Below, in pieces: positions 39,350 through 47,982 of a DNA stretch of 64,000 bases. Numbering within the stretch: the stretch's first letter is position 1; the number at the start of each line of letters is the position of its first letter. The stretch lies in assembly GCA_963817635.1 (NCBI GenBank), contig CAWFPR010000024.1, positions 186,001 to 250,000 of the forward strand. The letters are read 5' to 3'. Source of the stretch: CAWFPR01 sp963817635. Its GTDB lineage: Bacteria; Acidobacteriota; Vicinamibacteria; Vicinamibacterales; 2-12-FULL-66-21. Under the pieces are notes generated by a model. That model worked only from the letters and a program-made list of their open reading frames with translations. It did no database searches and was not told the DNA's origin. The translations under genes and the position numbers were made by a program.

Positions 39350-40396
39350 TCAGGGCAGCGAGACCTGCGAGTTGCGCCGCTCGACGACCTGCATGAACGC
39401 GTCGGCGACCGCCGGATCGAACTGGCGCCCGCGCTGTCCCTCGATTTCGGCGATGGCCTCGGCGACCGGCCAGGCGGCCTTGTAGGGACGCTTCTGCGTC
39501 AGGGCATCGAACACGTCCGCGACGGTGACAATCCGCCCGGCGAGCGGAATCGCGTCGCGCGCCAGGCCCGCGTAGCCCCCGCCGTCCCACCGCTCGTGGT
39601 GGGTGAAGGCGATCTCCTCGGCGAGCCGAAGGATGGGAAACCGGCTGCCAGACAGAATCCGTGCACCGATGATGGTGTGGGTCTTGACGAGATTGAACTC
39701 GTCCGGCGTGAGCTTGCCGAACTTCAGCAGGATCGAATCCGGTATCCCGATCTTGCCCACGTCGTGCAGCGGCGCCGCGCGGCGGATGAGCGACACCTGG
39801 GTGTCGGGCATTCCGAGCTGCTTCGCCACCAGCGCCGACATCTGACCGACCCGTTCCGTGTGCTGGCCGGTGTTGTCGTCGCGGAACTCCGCCGCCGTCG
39901 CGAGCCGTTCGATGATCTCGAGCTGCGCCCCCTCGAGCTCGCGCGTGCGCTCGCGCACCCTGGCCTCGAGCGCCTGGTTGTGGGTCTGGATCTGCAGATA
40001 CAGGAAGCGGGTCTCGAGCAGCGTGCTGATGCGCAACAGCACCTCGTCGGCGTGAAAGGGCTTGCTGAGGAAGTCCTTCGCGCCGCGGGTCAGCGCCTCG
40101 CGCTTGGCACGCTGACTGAGGTCGCCGGTCAGTATCAGGATGGGAAGATACGTCGACTCCGAAATCTGGTTCAGCCGATCCAGCAGCTCGAGCCCGTCGA
40201 TATGCGGCATGTGCAGATCGAGCAGGATCAGGTCCGGGCGGAAGGCCACGTACAGGTCCTCGACTTCGCGCGGGTCGGACGTGCTCTCGAGCCGCAGGTA
40301 CCCTGCGTGCTCGAGCTGCCGCCGCAGCAGGACGACGTTCGGTTCCTCGTCGTCGACGATCAGGATGTGTGCGTGCTTGAAGACGGGAATAGGCAT
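39350..40396 (-). CDS. Response regulator with HD-GYP-type phosphodiesterase domain
   Basis: The 348-residue protein has a receiver domain (ILIVDDEEPN, phospho-acceptor D in LILLDLHMPH, K in FLSKPFHADE; residues 9-125), a coiled-coil linker and an HD-GYP domain (residues about 165-335) with HDVGKIGIPD and HHERWDGGGYAGL. The last motif is HHExWDGxGYP in typical cyclic-di-GMP phosphodiesterases; here Pro is replaced by Ala, so activity is uncertain. ATG 40396 is preferred over the TTG at 40414. The upstream gene's stop lies 18 bp away, which implies an operon. A partner histidine kinase is not visible. Confidence 0.82.
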   Translation of the reverse strand: MPIPVFKHAHILIVDDEEPNVVLLRRQLEHAGYLRLESTSDPREVEDLYVAFRPDLILLDLHMPHIDGLELLDRLNQISESTYLPILILTGDLSQRAKREALTRGAKDFLSKPFHADEVLLRISTLLETRFLYLQIQTHNQALEARVRERTRELEGAQLEIIERLATAAEFRDDNTGQHTERVGQMSALVAKQLGMPDTQVSLIRRAAPLHDVGKIGIPDSILLKFGKLTPDEFNLVKTHTIIGARILSGSRFPILRLAEEIAFTHHERWDGGGYAGLARDAIPLAGRIVTVADVFDALTQKRPYKAAWPVAEAIAEIEGQRGRQFDPAVADAFMQVVERRNSQVSLP

Positions 40397-40414
40397 CAGG
40401 GTCCGGGGCGACAA

Positions 40415-41440
40415 TCAGGGTCCTGCGACGGCATCCGCATTGGCAATCATCTCGGCGGCCGGCGAATCGGGCCACACGACGGCCGGGCCCGCCGTGTAGG
40501 CGGCATGCGCGAGCGCGCCCTGGAAGAGCGCCGTCTCGGAGGCGTAGACCACCAGCTTCAGATAGTGACGGCCCAGGATGTAGGCCTCGCCGACCGTCAG
40601 CACCGCCAGTAGCCTGAGTCCGGCGCCTGGCGCGCCCGGGGCCGCCACGGCGTACAGGAGAACCACCACGAGGAACGCGCATCCGTTGATCGCGTACAGC
40701 GCGGCGACGGCGCCGGCGTGGCGCCACGCGAAACGCGCGCCGGCCATCAGCGCGCCGATGGCGCTGCGCCGATCCTCGACGACGATCCGGACCCGCGCGT
40801 AGTCGAACACGACGTTGGCGACCACCAGCAGGGCGCCGAACACCAGGTAGCCGCCGATCCGGACCAGGAACGCGGTTCGTTCGACCGTGACGTCGTGGGT
40901 GAGGCGTCCGATGGCGTCCTCGAAGATCCAGCCGTGCACGTACCCGAACAGCGCCGCATAAACCAGCCAGGCGACAACGCCCAGGCGCAGGAACCGCCAG
41001 AAGTGCACGCCGCACGCGGCGAAGAAGCCGCTTGCGCGCGTGCGCCGGCCGCGCGCCAGCCGATCGAGCACGCCGCCGCTCAGAAACGACCAGATCACCA
41101 TCCACGCCGCGACGGCGCCCGCGATGGTCGTCGCGAGCGGCAGGTTGTCAAGCAGGCCGCTCATGTTGTCGAGCACGGCCCCGAACCCGATGATCGACGG
41201 CACGAACGTCGTGCCGAGGCCGGAGGCCTGCGCCAGGAACTCCTGCCACCAGTCGTAGTTCGTGCCGGCGGCGACCGACGCCGCCGCGAGGCTCGTGCCG
41301 AGGTGAGATTCGATCATGCCGCCGAGCGCGACGGCCAGCGGCAGCGCCACGAGGAGCGTCACGGCGAACATGCCGATCACGACCACGGGCGCGCCGTTGA
41401 CCCGGCGGATGCCGTCACGGAAGGCCGAGGTGGCTGACAT
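40415..41440 (-). CDS. Multi-pass membrane protein of unknown function
   Basis: The 341-residue protein has about six predicted membrane helices (VVVIGMFAVTLLVALPLAVAL, ATTIAGAVAAWMVIWSFL, LGVVAWLVYAALFGYV, IGGYLVFGALLVVANVVF, AVAALYAINGCAFLVVVLL, LLAVLTVGEAYILG) and periplasmic or cytosolic loops without enzyme motifs. The start ATG shares a base with the stop of the M1 peptidase gene (TGATG), so the two are coupled. It may hold or regulate the peptidase at the membrane. I do not recognise the family. Confidence 0.6.
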   Translation of the reverse strand: MSATSAFRDGIRRVNGAPVVVIGMFAVTLLVALPLAVALGGMIESHLGTSLAAASVAAGTNYDWWQEFLAQASGLGTTFVPSIIGFGAVLDNMSGLLDNLPLATTIAGAVAAWMVIWSFLSGGVLDRLARGRRTRASGFFAACGVHFWRFLRLGVVAWLVYAALFGYVHGWIFEDAIGRLTHDVTVERTAFLVRIGGYLVFGALLVVANVVFDYARVRIVVEDRRSAIGALMAGARFAWRHAGAVAALYAINGCAFLVVVLLYAVAAPGAPGAGLRLLAVLTVGEAYILGRHYLKLVVYASETALFQGALAHAAYTAGPAVVWPDSPAAEMIANADAVAGP

Positions 41441-43470
41441 CAGATGAAGAACCCGTAGGTGAGGAGCTGATCCTGCAGCCAGACCAGCCAGGCGAGCGAC
41501 CAGGTGCGCGCCGCGGCGTGGGCCTGCGGCGCGAGCGTCGCCGAATTGTTCGTGTAGTGCAGGTCGAGCAGGAGCACGTGGTCGGGATCGACTTCGGCGA
41601 ACGCGGCGCGCGACGGCGTGTCGGTCTCGAACAGCTTCCACCGGTCCTTGCCGTCCCAGTGCCACCGCACTTCGTCCTTGTTCTCGAGGACGACCCGGAC
41701 GTCGACCGGGAACTCGCCGTCGCCGTAGCGGCGGACGACGAGTGTCGTGTGATACGTGCCGCCGTGCGCCTCGCCCGTCGAAAAGGTGCGCGCGGTGCCG
41801 GCCTCGAAGAACCCGCGCGACGTCGTCGGTTCGCTGCGGAACGCGTCGACGCCGTAGTCGAAAGCGCTCGAACTCCGATACACCTGGTCGAAGAACCACG
41901 TCAGGTCGCGGCCGCTGACCTCGTTGGCGACGGCGAAGAAGTCGGCGGGTTTCGGGTGCTTGAAGGCGAAGCGGGAAAAGTAGGTCGACATGACGCGCTG
42001 CATCGTCTCCCATCCGAGCAGCCGTTCGAGCGTATGCAGCCAGAGCGCGGTCTTGTTGTACGTGATCGCGCTGGCCGTGCCGGGCCAGTAGCGCCACGTC
42101 GGCGTGGACGGCACGTCGTAGGTCGCCACCGGACGGAACGCGCCGAGCCGATCCCCGTCGGTCGCGCGCGACAGGGGCACGTCCCGGAACGCCCACGGGA
42201 CGAAGCCGCCGAAATAGCGCTGCGAGTAGTCGTTCGGGCTGAACGCCTCGTCGATCACGCGGGCCGTCGAGTACGTGTTGAACCCTTCGTCCATCCATGC
42301 GTTCTCGAATTCATTGCTCGCCACGATGCCGTACCAGAACTGGTGCCCGGCTTCGTGGACCGTCACGCCCTCGGGGACCGTCACCCCTTCCGGCGTCAGC
42401 CAGCGCGTGCCCGCCGTGAAGAGCGTCGGGTACTCCATGCCTCCCGCCTGGCTCTGCCACGCCGGATCGACGATGGTGATATGGCCGTACGGGTAGGCGC
42501 CGAACCACTCGCCGTAGTACTTCAGCGCGGCGCGCGTCGCCGCGAAATGCCGCTCGGCCTGGCCGGCGTGTTCGGGCTGGAGCAGCAGCCGCATCTCGAC
42601 CGGCGGGAGGGTCGGGTGCTCGAAACGCGCCTCCCGCACGATGTAGTCCGGGCTCGTCGTCCAGGCGAAGTCGTGGACGTCGTCCTGGACGTAGCGGTGC
42701 GTGGTACTGCCGTCGGCTTCGTCGCGCGTGTCGCGTTCGACGCCCGTGGCGCCGACGATCCAGCCCTTCGGGACCGTCATACGGACGTCGTAGCTGCCGA
42801 AATCGGAGAAGAACTCGGTGGCGGAGTGGAACTGGTGGCAGTTCCAGCCGGTGTCCTGCAGCACGCCGATTTTCGGAAACCACTGGGCGATGAAATAGAA
42901 GTTGCCGATCGCGCCGGTTCGGGCGAAGGTGCGGGGCACCTGCGCCGACCAGGCGATCTGCACGTTGATGGTCTCCCCCGGCGCCACGGCGCGGTCGAGC
43001 GGTACTTCCATCACCGTCCGGTCGTCTGCGTTCCCGTCGTCTGGCGCGATGAAGCGCAGCTGGGAGGTAACGTCGGCGGGAGGCGCGCCGCCAATCAGCC
43101 GTACGCTGGTGATGTCAGTCCACCCCCACTCGGACTCGGGGCGCCCGAGCAGCGACGGGTCGTTGCGTCCGAGACTCCGCTCGCGCATCCAGGTCGAGCG
43201 CGTGTTCCGCCAGGCGTTGTAGTACAGGTGAAACCGGAGTGTGGCGGCGGGAATCGACGAGGGGTTCCGCCAGGTCAGGATTTCCTCGCCGCGGATCGTG
43301 CGGCTGGCCGGGTCCAGGCGAACCGTAATCGCATAACTTGCGTTGCGCGGCGAGAGCGCCACCGGCACGGCGCCCCGGGTCGGGGCGGGAGGGGAGGTCG
43401 GCGCCTGCGCGGGCCCGGCGGCGCCGGCAAGCGCCAGCAGGACCAGGAGCGCCGCAGGTCGAGCGAGCAC
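41440..43470 (-). CDS. Secreted M1 family metallopeptidase
   Basis: The 676-residue protein has an N-terminal signal peptide (MLARPAALLVLLALAGAAGPAQA). The M1 catalytic signature is complete: GGMEYPTLFT (a GxMEN-like exopeptidase loop, here GGMEY), then HEAGHQFWYG with a following Glu in NAWMDEGFNTYS, 18 residues on. The N-terminal beta saddle and a C-terminal helical part flank it. GGMEY replacing GAMEN implies a modified N-terminus site, as seen in other exported acidobacterial M1 proteins. It is first in a four-gene operon with a membrane protein, HD-GYP regulator and nadE. Confidence 0.87.
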   Translation of the reverse strand: MLARPAALLVLLALAGAAGPAQAPTSPPAPTRGAVPVALSPRNASYAITVRLDPASRTIRGEEILTWRNPSSIPAATLRFHLYYNAWRNTRSTWMRERSLGRNDPSLLGRPESEWGWTDITSVRLIGGAPPADVTSQLRFIAPDDGNADDRTVMEVPLDRAVAPGETINVQIAWSAQVPRTFARTGAIGNFYFIAQWFPKIGVLQDTGWNCHQFHSATEFFSDFGSYDVRMTVPKGWIVGATGVERDTRDEADGSTTHRYVQDDVHDFAWTTSPDYIVREARFEHPTLPPVEMRLLLQPEHAGQAERHFAATRAALKYYGEWFGAYPYGHITIVDPAWQSQAGGMEYPTLFTAGTRWLTPEGVTVPEGVTVHEAGHQFWYGIVASNEFENAWMDEGFNTYSTARVIDEAFSPNDYSQRYFGGFVPWAFRDVPLSRATDGDRLGAFRPVATYDVPSTPTWRYWPGTASAITYNKTALWLHTLERLLGWETMQRVMSTYFSRFAFKHPKPADFFAVANEVSGRDLTWFFDQVYRSSSAFDYGVDAFRSEPTTSRGFFEAGTARTFSTGEAHGGTYHTTLVVRRYGDGEFPVDVRVVLENKDEVRWHWDGKDRWKLFETDTPSRAAFAEVDPDHVLLLDLHYTNNSATLAPQAHAAARTWSLAWLVWLQDQLLTYGFFI

Positions 43471-43509
43471 GCGCCAATCCTACACCGTTCCGGCGGACGG
43501 CGTGACAGG

Positions 43510-43515
43510 TATAAT
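43510..43515 (+). promoter_or_regulatory. Possible -10 element
   Basis: TATAAT lies 54 bases before the ATG of the DapB-like gene in the short space between divergent transcripts. The matching -35 (TTCCGG at 43488) is weak, so this is a tentative promoter. Confidence 0.3.
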
Positions 43516-43568
43516 TCCCTTGTCCTACTTATCCTTTCCAGGAGTTCGTCGTTTCCAGGAGTCAGCAG

Positions 43569-44585
43569 ATGGCATCACAGACCGGACCCATCAAGGTCCT
43601 GCACGTCGGTCTCGGACCGATCGGTGCGGCAGTCGTGCGGCAGGTCGCCAGCCGCAGGGGCTTGAAGATTGTCGGCGCCGTGGACATCGACCCCGCCAAG
43701 GCGGGGCGAGATCTGGGCGACGTCGCGGGCGTCGGCCGCGCGCTCAGAGTGAAGGTGTCGGCCGACCTGAAGAAGGCGATCAAGGCCGCCAGGCCGGATG
43801 TCGTCGTGCACTGCACGAGTTCGGCGCTGAAGAAGGTCCTCCCGCAGATCGAGGAGATTCTGTCGCTCAAGGTCCCGATCGTCTCGACGACCGAGGAGCT
43901 CGCCTATCCGACCCGGGCCAATCTGAAGTACGCGCGCGCGATCCACGCCCTGGCCAGGAAGAAGAAGGTGGCGGTCCTTGGCACGGGCGTGAACCCGGGC
44001 TTCGTGATGGACGCCCTGCCGATCATGCTCTCGGGCGTCTGCGAGCGGGTGGAGAAGATCCACATCGACCGGATCCAGGATGCGCGGATCCGGCGCCTGC
44101 CGTTCCAGCAGAAGATCGGCGCCGGACTCACCCGCGAGCAGTTCCAGGCGAAGGTGGACGATGCCAGCGTGCGGCACGTCGGCCTGACGGAATCGATTTC
44201 GATGATCGCCGATGCGATGAACTGGAAGCTGGATCGGATCACCGACGACATCCAGCCGAAGATCGCGACCGAAGTCGTCACGAGCGAGTTCCTGGCGGTC
44301 GATCCCGGCTTCGTCTGCGGCATCGTGCAGGACGGCGTCGGGTATCGCGACGGGCAGCCGGTCATCACGCTCCACATGGAGGCGTACCTCGGGGCGCCCG
44401 AATCGTACGACGCGGTGGAGATCACGGGGTCGCCCGCCATCCGGGCGAAGCTCGCCGGCGGGGTGCATGGCGACATCGCGACGGCGTCGATCGTCGTGAA
44501 TTCGCTGCCGCGGATCATCGCCGTCGCTCCGGGGCTTCACACGATGCGCGACATGCCGCTGCCCTCGTTCTACAACGGGCGCTAG
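43569..44585 (+). CDS. DapB-fold dehydrogenase, 2,4-diaminopentanoate-dehydrogenase-like
   Basis: The 338-residue protein starts KVLHVGLGPIGAAVVRQV, a Rossmann nucleotide-binding motif (GxGxxG). IVGAVDIDPAKAG, VVVHCTSSALK and IVSTTEELAYP follow the dihydrodipicolinate-reductase N-terminal pattern. LGTGVNPGFVMDALPI is typical of the 2,4-diaminopentanoate dehydrogenase/DapB-related group, where length is about 340 rather than DapB's 270. The substrate is therefore likely an amino acid or imine, but I cannot name it. It is monocistronic, followed by two hairpins. Confidence 0.72.
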   Translation: MASQTGPIKVLHVGLGPIGAAVVRQVASRRGLKIVGAVDIDPAKAGRDLGDVAGVGRALRVKVSADLKKAIKAARPDVVVHCTSSALKKVLPQIEEILSLKVPIVSTTEELAYPTRANLKYARAIHALARKKKVAVLGTGVNPGFVMDALPIMLSGVCERVEKIHIDRIQDARIRRLPFQQKIGAGLTREQFQAKVDDASVRHVGLTESISMIADAMNWKLDRITDDIQPKIATEVVTSEFLAVDPGFVCGIVQDGVGYRDGQPVITLHMEAYLGAPESYDAVEITGSPAIRAKLAGGVHGDIATASIVVNSLPRIIAVAPGLHTMRDMPLPSFYNGR

Positions 44586-44645
44586 CCCGGACTATTCGCT
44601 CGTTCATGAACAGTCCGGACTGGCGCTCGACGCGCCGACCCAGGG

Positions 44646-44671
44646 GGGCCGGGCCGCCCGTGGCCCGGCCC
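44646..44671 (+). terminator. Strong GC hairpin after the DapB-like gene
   Basis: GGGCCGGGCC and GGCCCGGCCC form a perfect 10-bp stem with a six-base loop. A second, shorter inverted repeat (CCGGACT/AGTCCGG at 44587-44618) comes right after the stop codon. There is no T-run, so termination is probable but not certain. Confidence 0.5.
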
Positions 44672-44690
44672 GTTCAGTCCCGGAGGCTTG

Positions 44691-45218
44691 ATGGACGCGG
44701 AGCGGTCGCGGCACATGGCGCGAGTGCGGCACCTTCGGGAGACGTTCGCCGCGGCGAACGAGCGGCTGGTGGCGCGGCTGCGCGGGGCAACCGACGAAGC
44801 GGCCGAGCGCGTTCCGGCGGACGGCTGGTCCGCGGCGCAGATCGGATGGCACGTCGCGACCGTCACCAACCGGTTTGCCGGCCTTGTCGCGGGCGATGTG
44901 CCCGGGGCGGCGCCGCTGCCGCCCGGGTTCGTCGAGCGCCCCTGGGACGACGTGCTGGCCGGCGTGCCGGAGACGCTCCACGCGCCGCCGTCAGCGACGC
45001 CGCCGACGGCTGTCAGGCGCGCCGATGCAATCTCGGCGCTCGAAGGATCCGGGATGCGGATGGCCAGGGCGTTCGACAGCCTGACGCCCGATCGCGGCGG
45101 GGGCACGGGCATCACGCACCCGCTCACCGGCCCGATTTCCGTCTATCAGATTGGCGACTGGGCGACCGCCCACATCATCCGGCACAATCGCCAGGCGAAG
45201 CGGGTGCTCGGGGCGTAG
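44691..45218 (+). CDS. DinB-like family protein
   Basis: The 175-residue protein has the four-helix pattern of the DinB/YfiT family with possible metal ligands in GWHVATVTNRF (first His) and HIIRHNRQ (last two His). ATG 44691 is preceded by GGAGG four bases upstream, an unusually clear ribosome-binding site. Family members bind a metal and some are thiol S-transferases. The 3' end overlaps the convergent sigma-54 gene by 44 bp. Confidence 0.65.
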   Translation: MDAERSRHMARVRHLRETFAAANERLVARLRGATDEAAERVPADGWSAAQIGWHVATVTNRFAGLVAGDVPGAAPLPPGFVERPWDDVLAGVPETLHAPPSATPPTAVRRADAISALEGSGMRMARAFDSLTPDRGGGTGITHPLTGPISVYQIGDWATAHIIRHNRQAKRVLGA

Positions 45219-47964
45219 GCGCGCTGTCGGCCGCGTGCCCCAGGCCCCAGCGGCGGCGCTTCAGGAAGAGTCCCTTGCGCGAGATCCCCAGCAGCTTCGC
45301 CGCTTCTTCCAGGCGCCCCTGCGCGCGGGTGAGCGCGTGGCGAATCATCGACTGTTCGACCGACTGGATGGCGGCGGGCAGCGGCTGATCGAGTGGAATC
45401 CGCAGTTCCGGCCCGGCACCCGACGCGGCGGGAATCGTCCGGCGCGACGCCAGGATTTCCGGCGACAGCAGCGCGGGGGTGAGGGGCGTCCCCGGTTCGG
45501 CCATGGCGACCATCCGTCGCATTTCGTTGGCGAGCTGCCGCACGTTGCCCGGCCATGAATAGAGCAGCAGGTACTCGAGCACCTCATCGCTGATCGTGAG
45601 GCGCCCCTTCTTCTGTTCCTGCCCGAAGCGCTCGAGGTAGTGCTGCACGAGCGGGGGGATTTCCTCGCGGCGTTCCCGCAGCGGCGGGAGCTTCAGTCGG
45701 ACGACGTTGAGGCGATAGAAGAGGTCGTCGCGGAACTTCCCGTCGGCGACCAGCCGTTCGAGGTCGGCGTTGGTGGCGGCGAGGACGCGGACGTCAACCA
45801 CGATGGGCTGCGGCTCGCCGATCGGGTGAATCTCGTGCGTCTCGAGGAAGCGCAGGAGCTTGGGCTGGACGTCGAGGCCGACGTCGGCGATTTCGTCCAG
45901 GAAGAGCGTACCGCCGGCGGCGGACCGAATCACCCCGGCGAAGGAGGACTCGGCGCCGGTGAAGGCCCCTTTGCGGTACCCGAAGAGCTGGCTGTCGAGC
46001 ATTTCGCGCGGCACGGCGGTGCAGTTGAACGGCAGGAAGACGCGGTCGGCGCGATCGGAGGCGCGGTGAATGGCGTGCGCGAGCATCTCCTTGCCGGTGC
46101 CGGTTTCGCCGGTGAGGAGGACGGAGAGCGGGGTCGGCGCGATGCGGCGGGCGATGGTGAGCAGTTCGGCGGTCTGCTCGGAGGCCCAGATGACGCCGGG
46201 ATCGGCGTCGAGCGCCTCGGCGGGCCAGAGTGCCGCGCGCTGCTGTTCGTCGCGGCGGTAGCGATCGAGCGCCAGCGCCGTGGCGATGAGTTTCCGGATG
46301 GCGATGAGGGTGCAGCGCTGGTCGAGGTCCGGCTTCGGATCCACGACGAGCGACCAGGCCTCGTCGTGGTACTCGCCCAGTGGGATGGTCTCGATGCCGT
46401 CCTTGCGGAGGGCGGCGAGCGCCTCGTGGAGTTCCCAGCCGCGCGTGTCGAGGACGCGCGGACCCTGCGTGCCGGTGGCGATCAAGGCCGCGGCTCGGGC
46501 ACATCCCGCGCCATCGACCACCGCGAGCGCTTCCGGCCCCAGGACGTGGGTGTACGGGCCAAGTTCGAGGAGAGCGACGGCCGTGTCGAGATTGGGCGAA
46601 GGGGCCAGCGTGCCCAATGCGGCAATTTCATCGGCACTGTGCCCCATCGTCAGGTCTCGCCGTAGGGCACCGTGAGCGATAGCCTCTGCGACTCGAAGAC
46701 CCCGGCTCAGGTGCTGCGAAGCCAACGTCTCGGAAGGCTCGATGGCAGCAAGGGCCCCCCAATGAAGTGATATCAGTTCTAGCTCGCCGCCCGGATCGGC
46801 TGAGACCGCAACGACGACATCCTCGACCTCAAACTCTGGCTGGTTCGACCGTCCCAAGCACATGGCGCGCGCGAGGTTCATCTTGTTCAACCATGCTCGG
46901 TCGCCGCAGTGCGCTGCCGTGTCGGCCCCCTGAGCCAGTAACGCTGCTGCATCGGACCACCGACCCATACACTGCGAAAGCCGCGCACTGGAATACAGAA
47001 CGCCCAACGCATTCCAATGAAATGGATGGCTAGACGACCCAGACGTTTGAGTGATGCACCGAAGCTCGTAGAGGGTCTCACTCGCGTCCGCATATTGTTC
47101 GCTTTCAATTTGAACATTGGCCAGAGCATCCAGCGCTCCCCAACGAAGATGCACATTGCCCTGCGGATCTTCGAACGCGATCTCTAAGGCCCTTCTAGCT
47201 CCGTCGAGATCGCCTAACCAAGTGAGGAGATGGCAGGCGTTAATCGCCGCCCCGATACGAGTCCTGAATTGTCCCGACAACTCCGACAGCTCTCCAGCGC
47301 GCTTGGCGGACGTGAGCGCGCCCCTAAGATCGCCGCTGAGGCCAAGCACGTTACATTTGTCGAGGCACAGCACTGCGGAAAGAGCGATATTTGGGTAACT
47401 CTCGAGCAACCGCTCCGCGGCCGAGAAATGACGTAGCGCCTGCTGCGACGACCGTCTCCGTGCCTCGCACTGGGCGACTCGAAGGTGCAACTCAACCAAG
47501 AGATGCGGCTCGCCCGCCTTGATTACGGATCGTCGCACTTCTGTCAGAAAGGACAGGGACGTCTCAAGTGGCTCGGTTTGGATAAGGTGGCTCAGCAGAC
47601 TTGTCTTTATCGTTGCGAATTCGAAGTCAAGCTTTTCCTTCTTGCACAACTCACCGCCGAGGACGAGATAGCGCTCGCTGTCCTCTACAGAACCACACGA
47701 CAGTGCCGCCTTCGAAGCAAACTTGCAGGCTCTTACGCGCAACTGGGTGGGAACGCGTTCGTCCTCGAGGAGGGACCTCGACAGCATGAGAGCAGCGTCC
47801 AGCGGCCCCAGCTCCAACGCCAGCTCCGCGGCCAGTGCTACCGTCAGAGTCCGATTGTGTTGGGTTAGTCTTGACTTCTCGGCGGCCAGCCTATCGTTGG
47901 CCTCCCTAAACTGGCCTAAACTGATTAGAGTCTCAACAGGCCGAAACAACTCGTCGATTCGCAT
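45175..47964 (-). CDS. Sigma-54-dependent activator with N-terminal TPR-like sensor
   Basis: The 929-residue protein has about 430 residues of helical TPR-like repeats (GQFREANDRLAAEKSRL, YADASETLYELR), a short middle region and an AAA+ domain: Walker A GETGTGKE near residue 618, the sigma-54-contact loop GAFTGAESSF, Walker B GGTLFLDEI, sensor RVLAATN and arginine-finger region FRDDLFYRLNV. A Fis-type HTH ends it (LEEAAKLLGISRKGLFLKRR). The intact GAFTGA loop predicts an enhancer-binding activator of sigma-54 polymerase. No receiver or GAF domain is seen. It is last of a three-gene group (18 bp after the HD-GYP gene). Its 5' half is lower in GC than its 3' half. Confidence 0.85.
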   Translation of the reverse strand: MRIDELFRPVETLISLGQFREANDRLAAEKSRLTQHNRTLTVALAAELALELGPLDAALMLSRSLLEDERVPTQLRVRACKFASKAALSCGSVEDSERYLVLGGELCKKEKLDFEFATIKTSLLSHLIQTEPLETSLSFLTEVRRSVIKAGEPHLLVELHLRVAQCEARRRSSQQALRHFSAAERLLESYPNIALSAVLCLDKCNVLGLSGDLRGALTSAKRAGELSELSGQFRTRIGAAINACHLLTWLGDLDGARRALEIAFEDPQGNVHLRWGALDALANVQIESEQYADASETLYELRCITQTSGSSSHPFHWNALGVLYSSARLSQCMGRWSDAAALLAQGADTAAHCGDRAWLNKMNLARAMCLGRSNQPEFEVEDVVVAVSADPGGELELISLHWGALAAIEPSETLASQHLSRGLRVAEAIAHGALRRDLTMGHSADEIAALGTLAPSPNLDTAVALLELGPYTHVLGPEALAVVDGAGCARAAALIATGTQGPRVLDTRGWELHEALAALRKDGIETIPLGEYHDEAWSLVVDPKPDLDQRCTLIAIRKLIATALALDRYRRDEQQRAALWPAEALDADPGVIWASEQTAELLTIARRIAPTPLSVLLTGETGTGKEMLAHAIHRASDRADRVFLPFNCTAVPREMLDSQLFGYRKGAFTGAESSFAGVIRSAAGGTLFLDEIADVGLDVQPKLLRFLETHEIHPIGEPQPIVVDVRVLAATNADLERLVADGKFRDDLFYRLNVVRLKLPPLRERREEIPPLVQHYLERFGQEQKKGRLTISDEVLEYLLLYSWPGNVRQLANEMRRMVAMAEPGTPLTPALLSPEILASRRTIPAASGAGPELRIPLDQPLPAAIQSVEQSMIRHALTRAQGRLEEAAKLLGISRKGLFLKRRRWGLGHAADSAPTPRAPASPGDCAG

Positions 47965-47982
47965 CTAGGTGTCACCAACATC

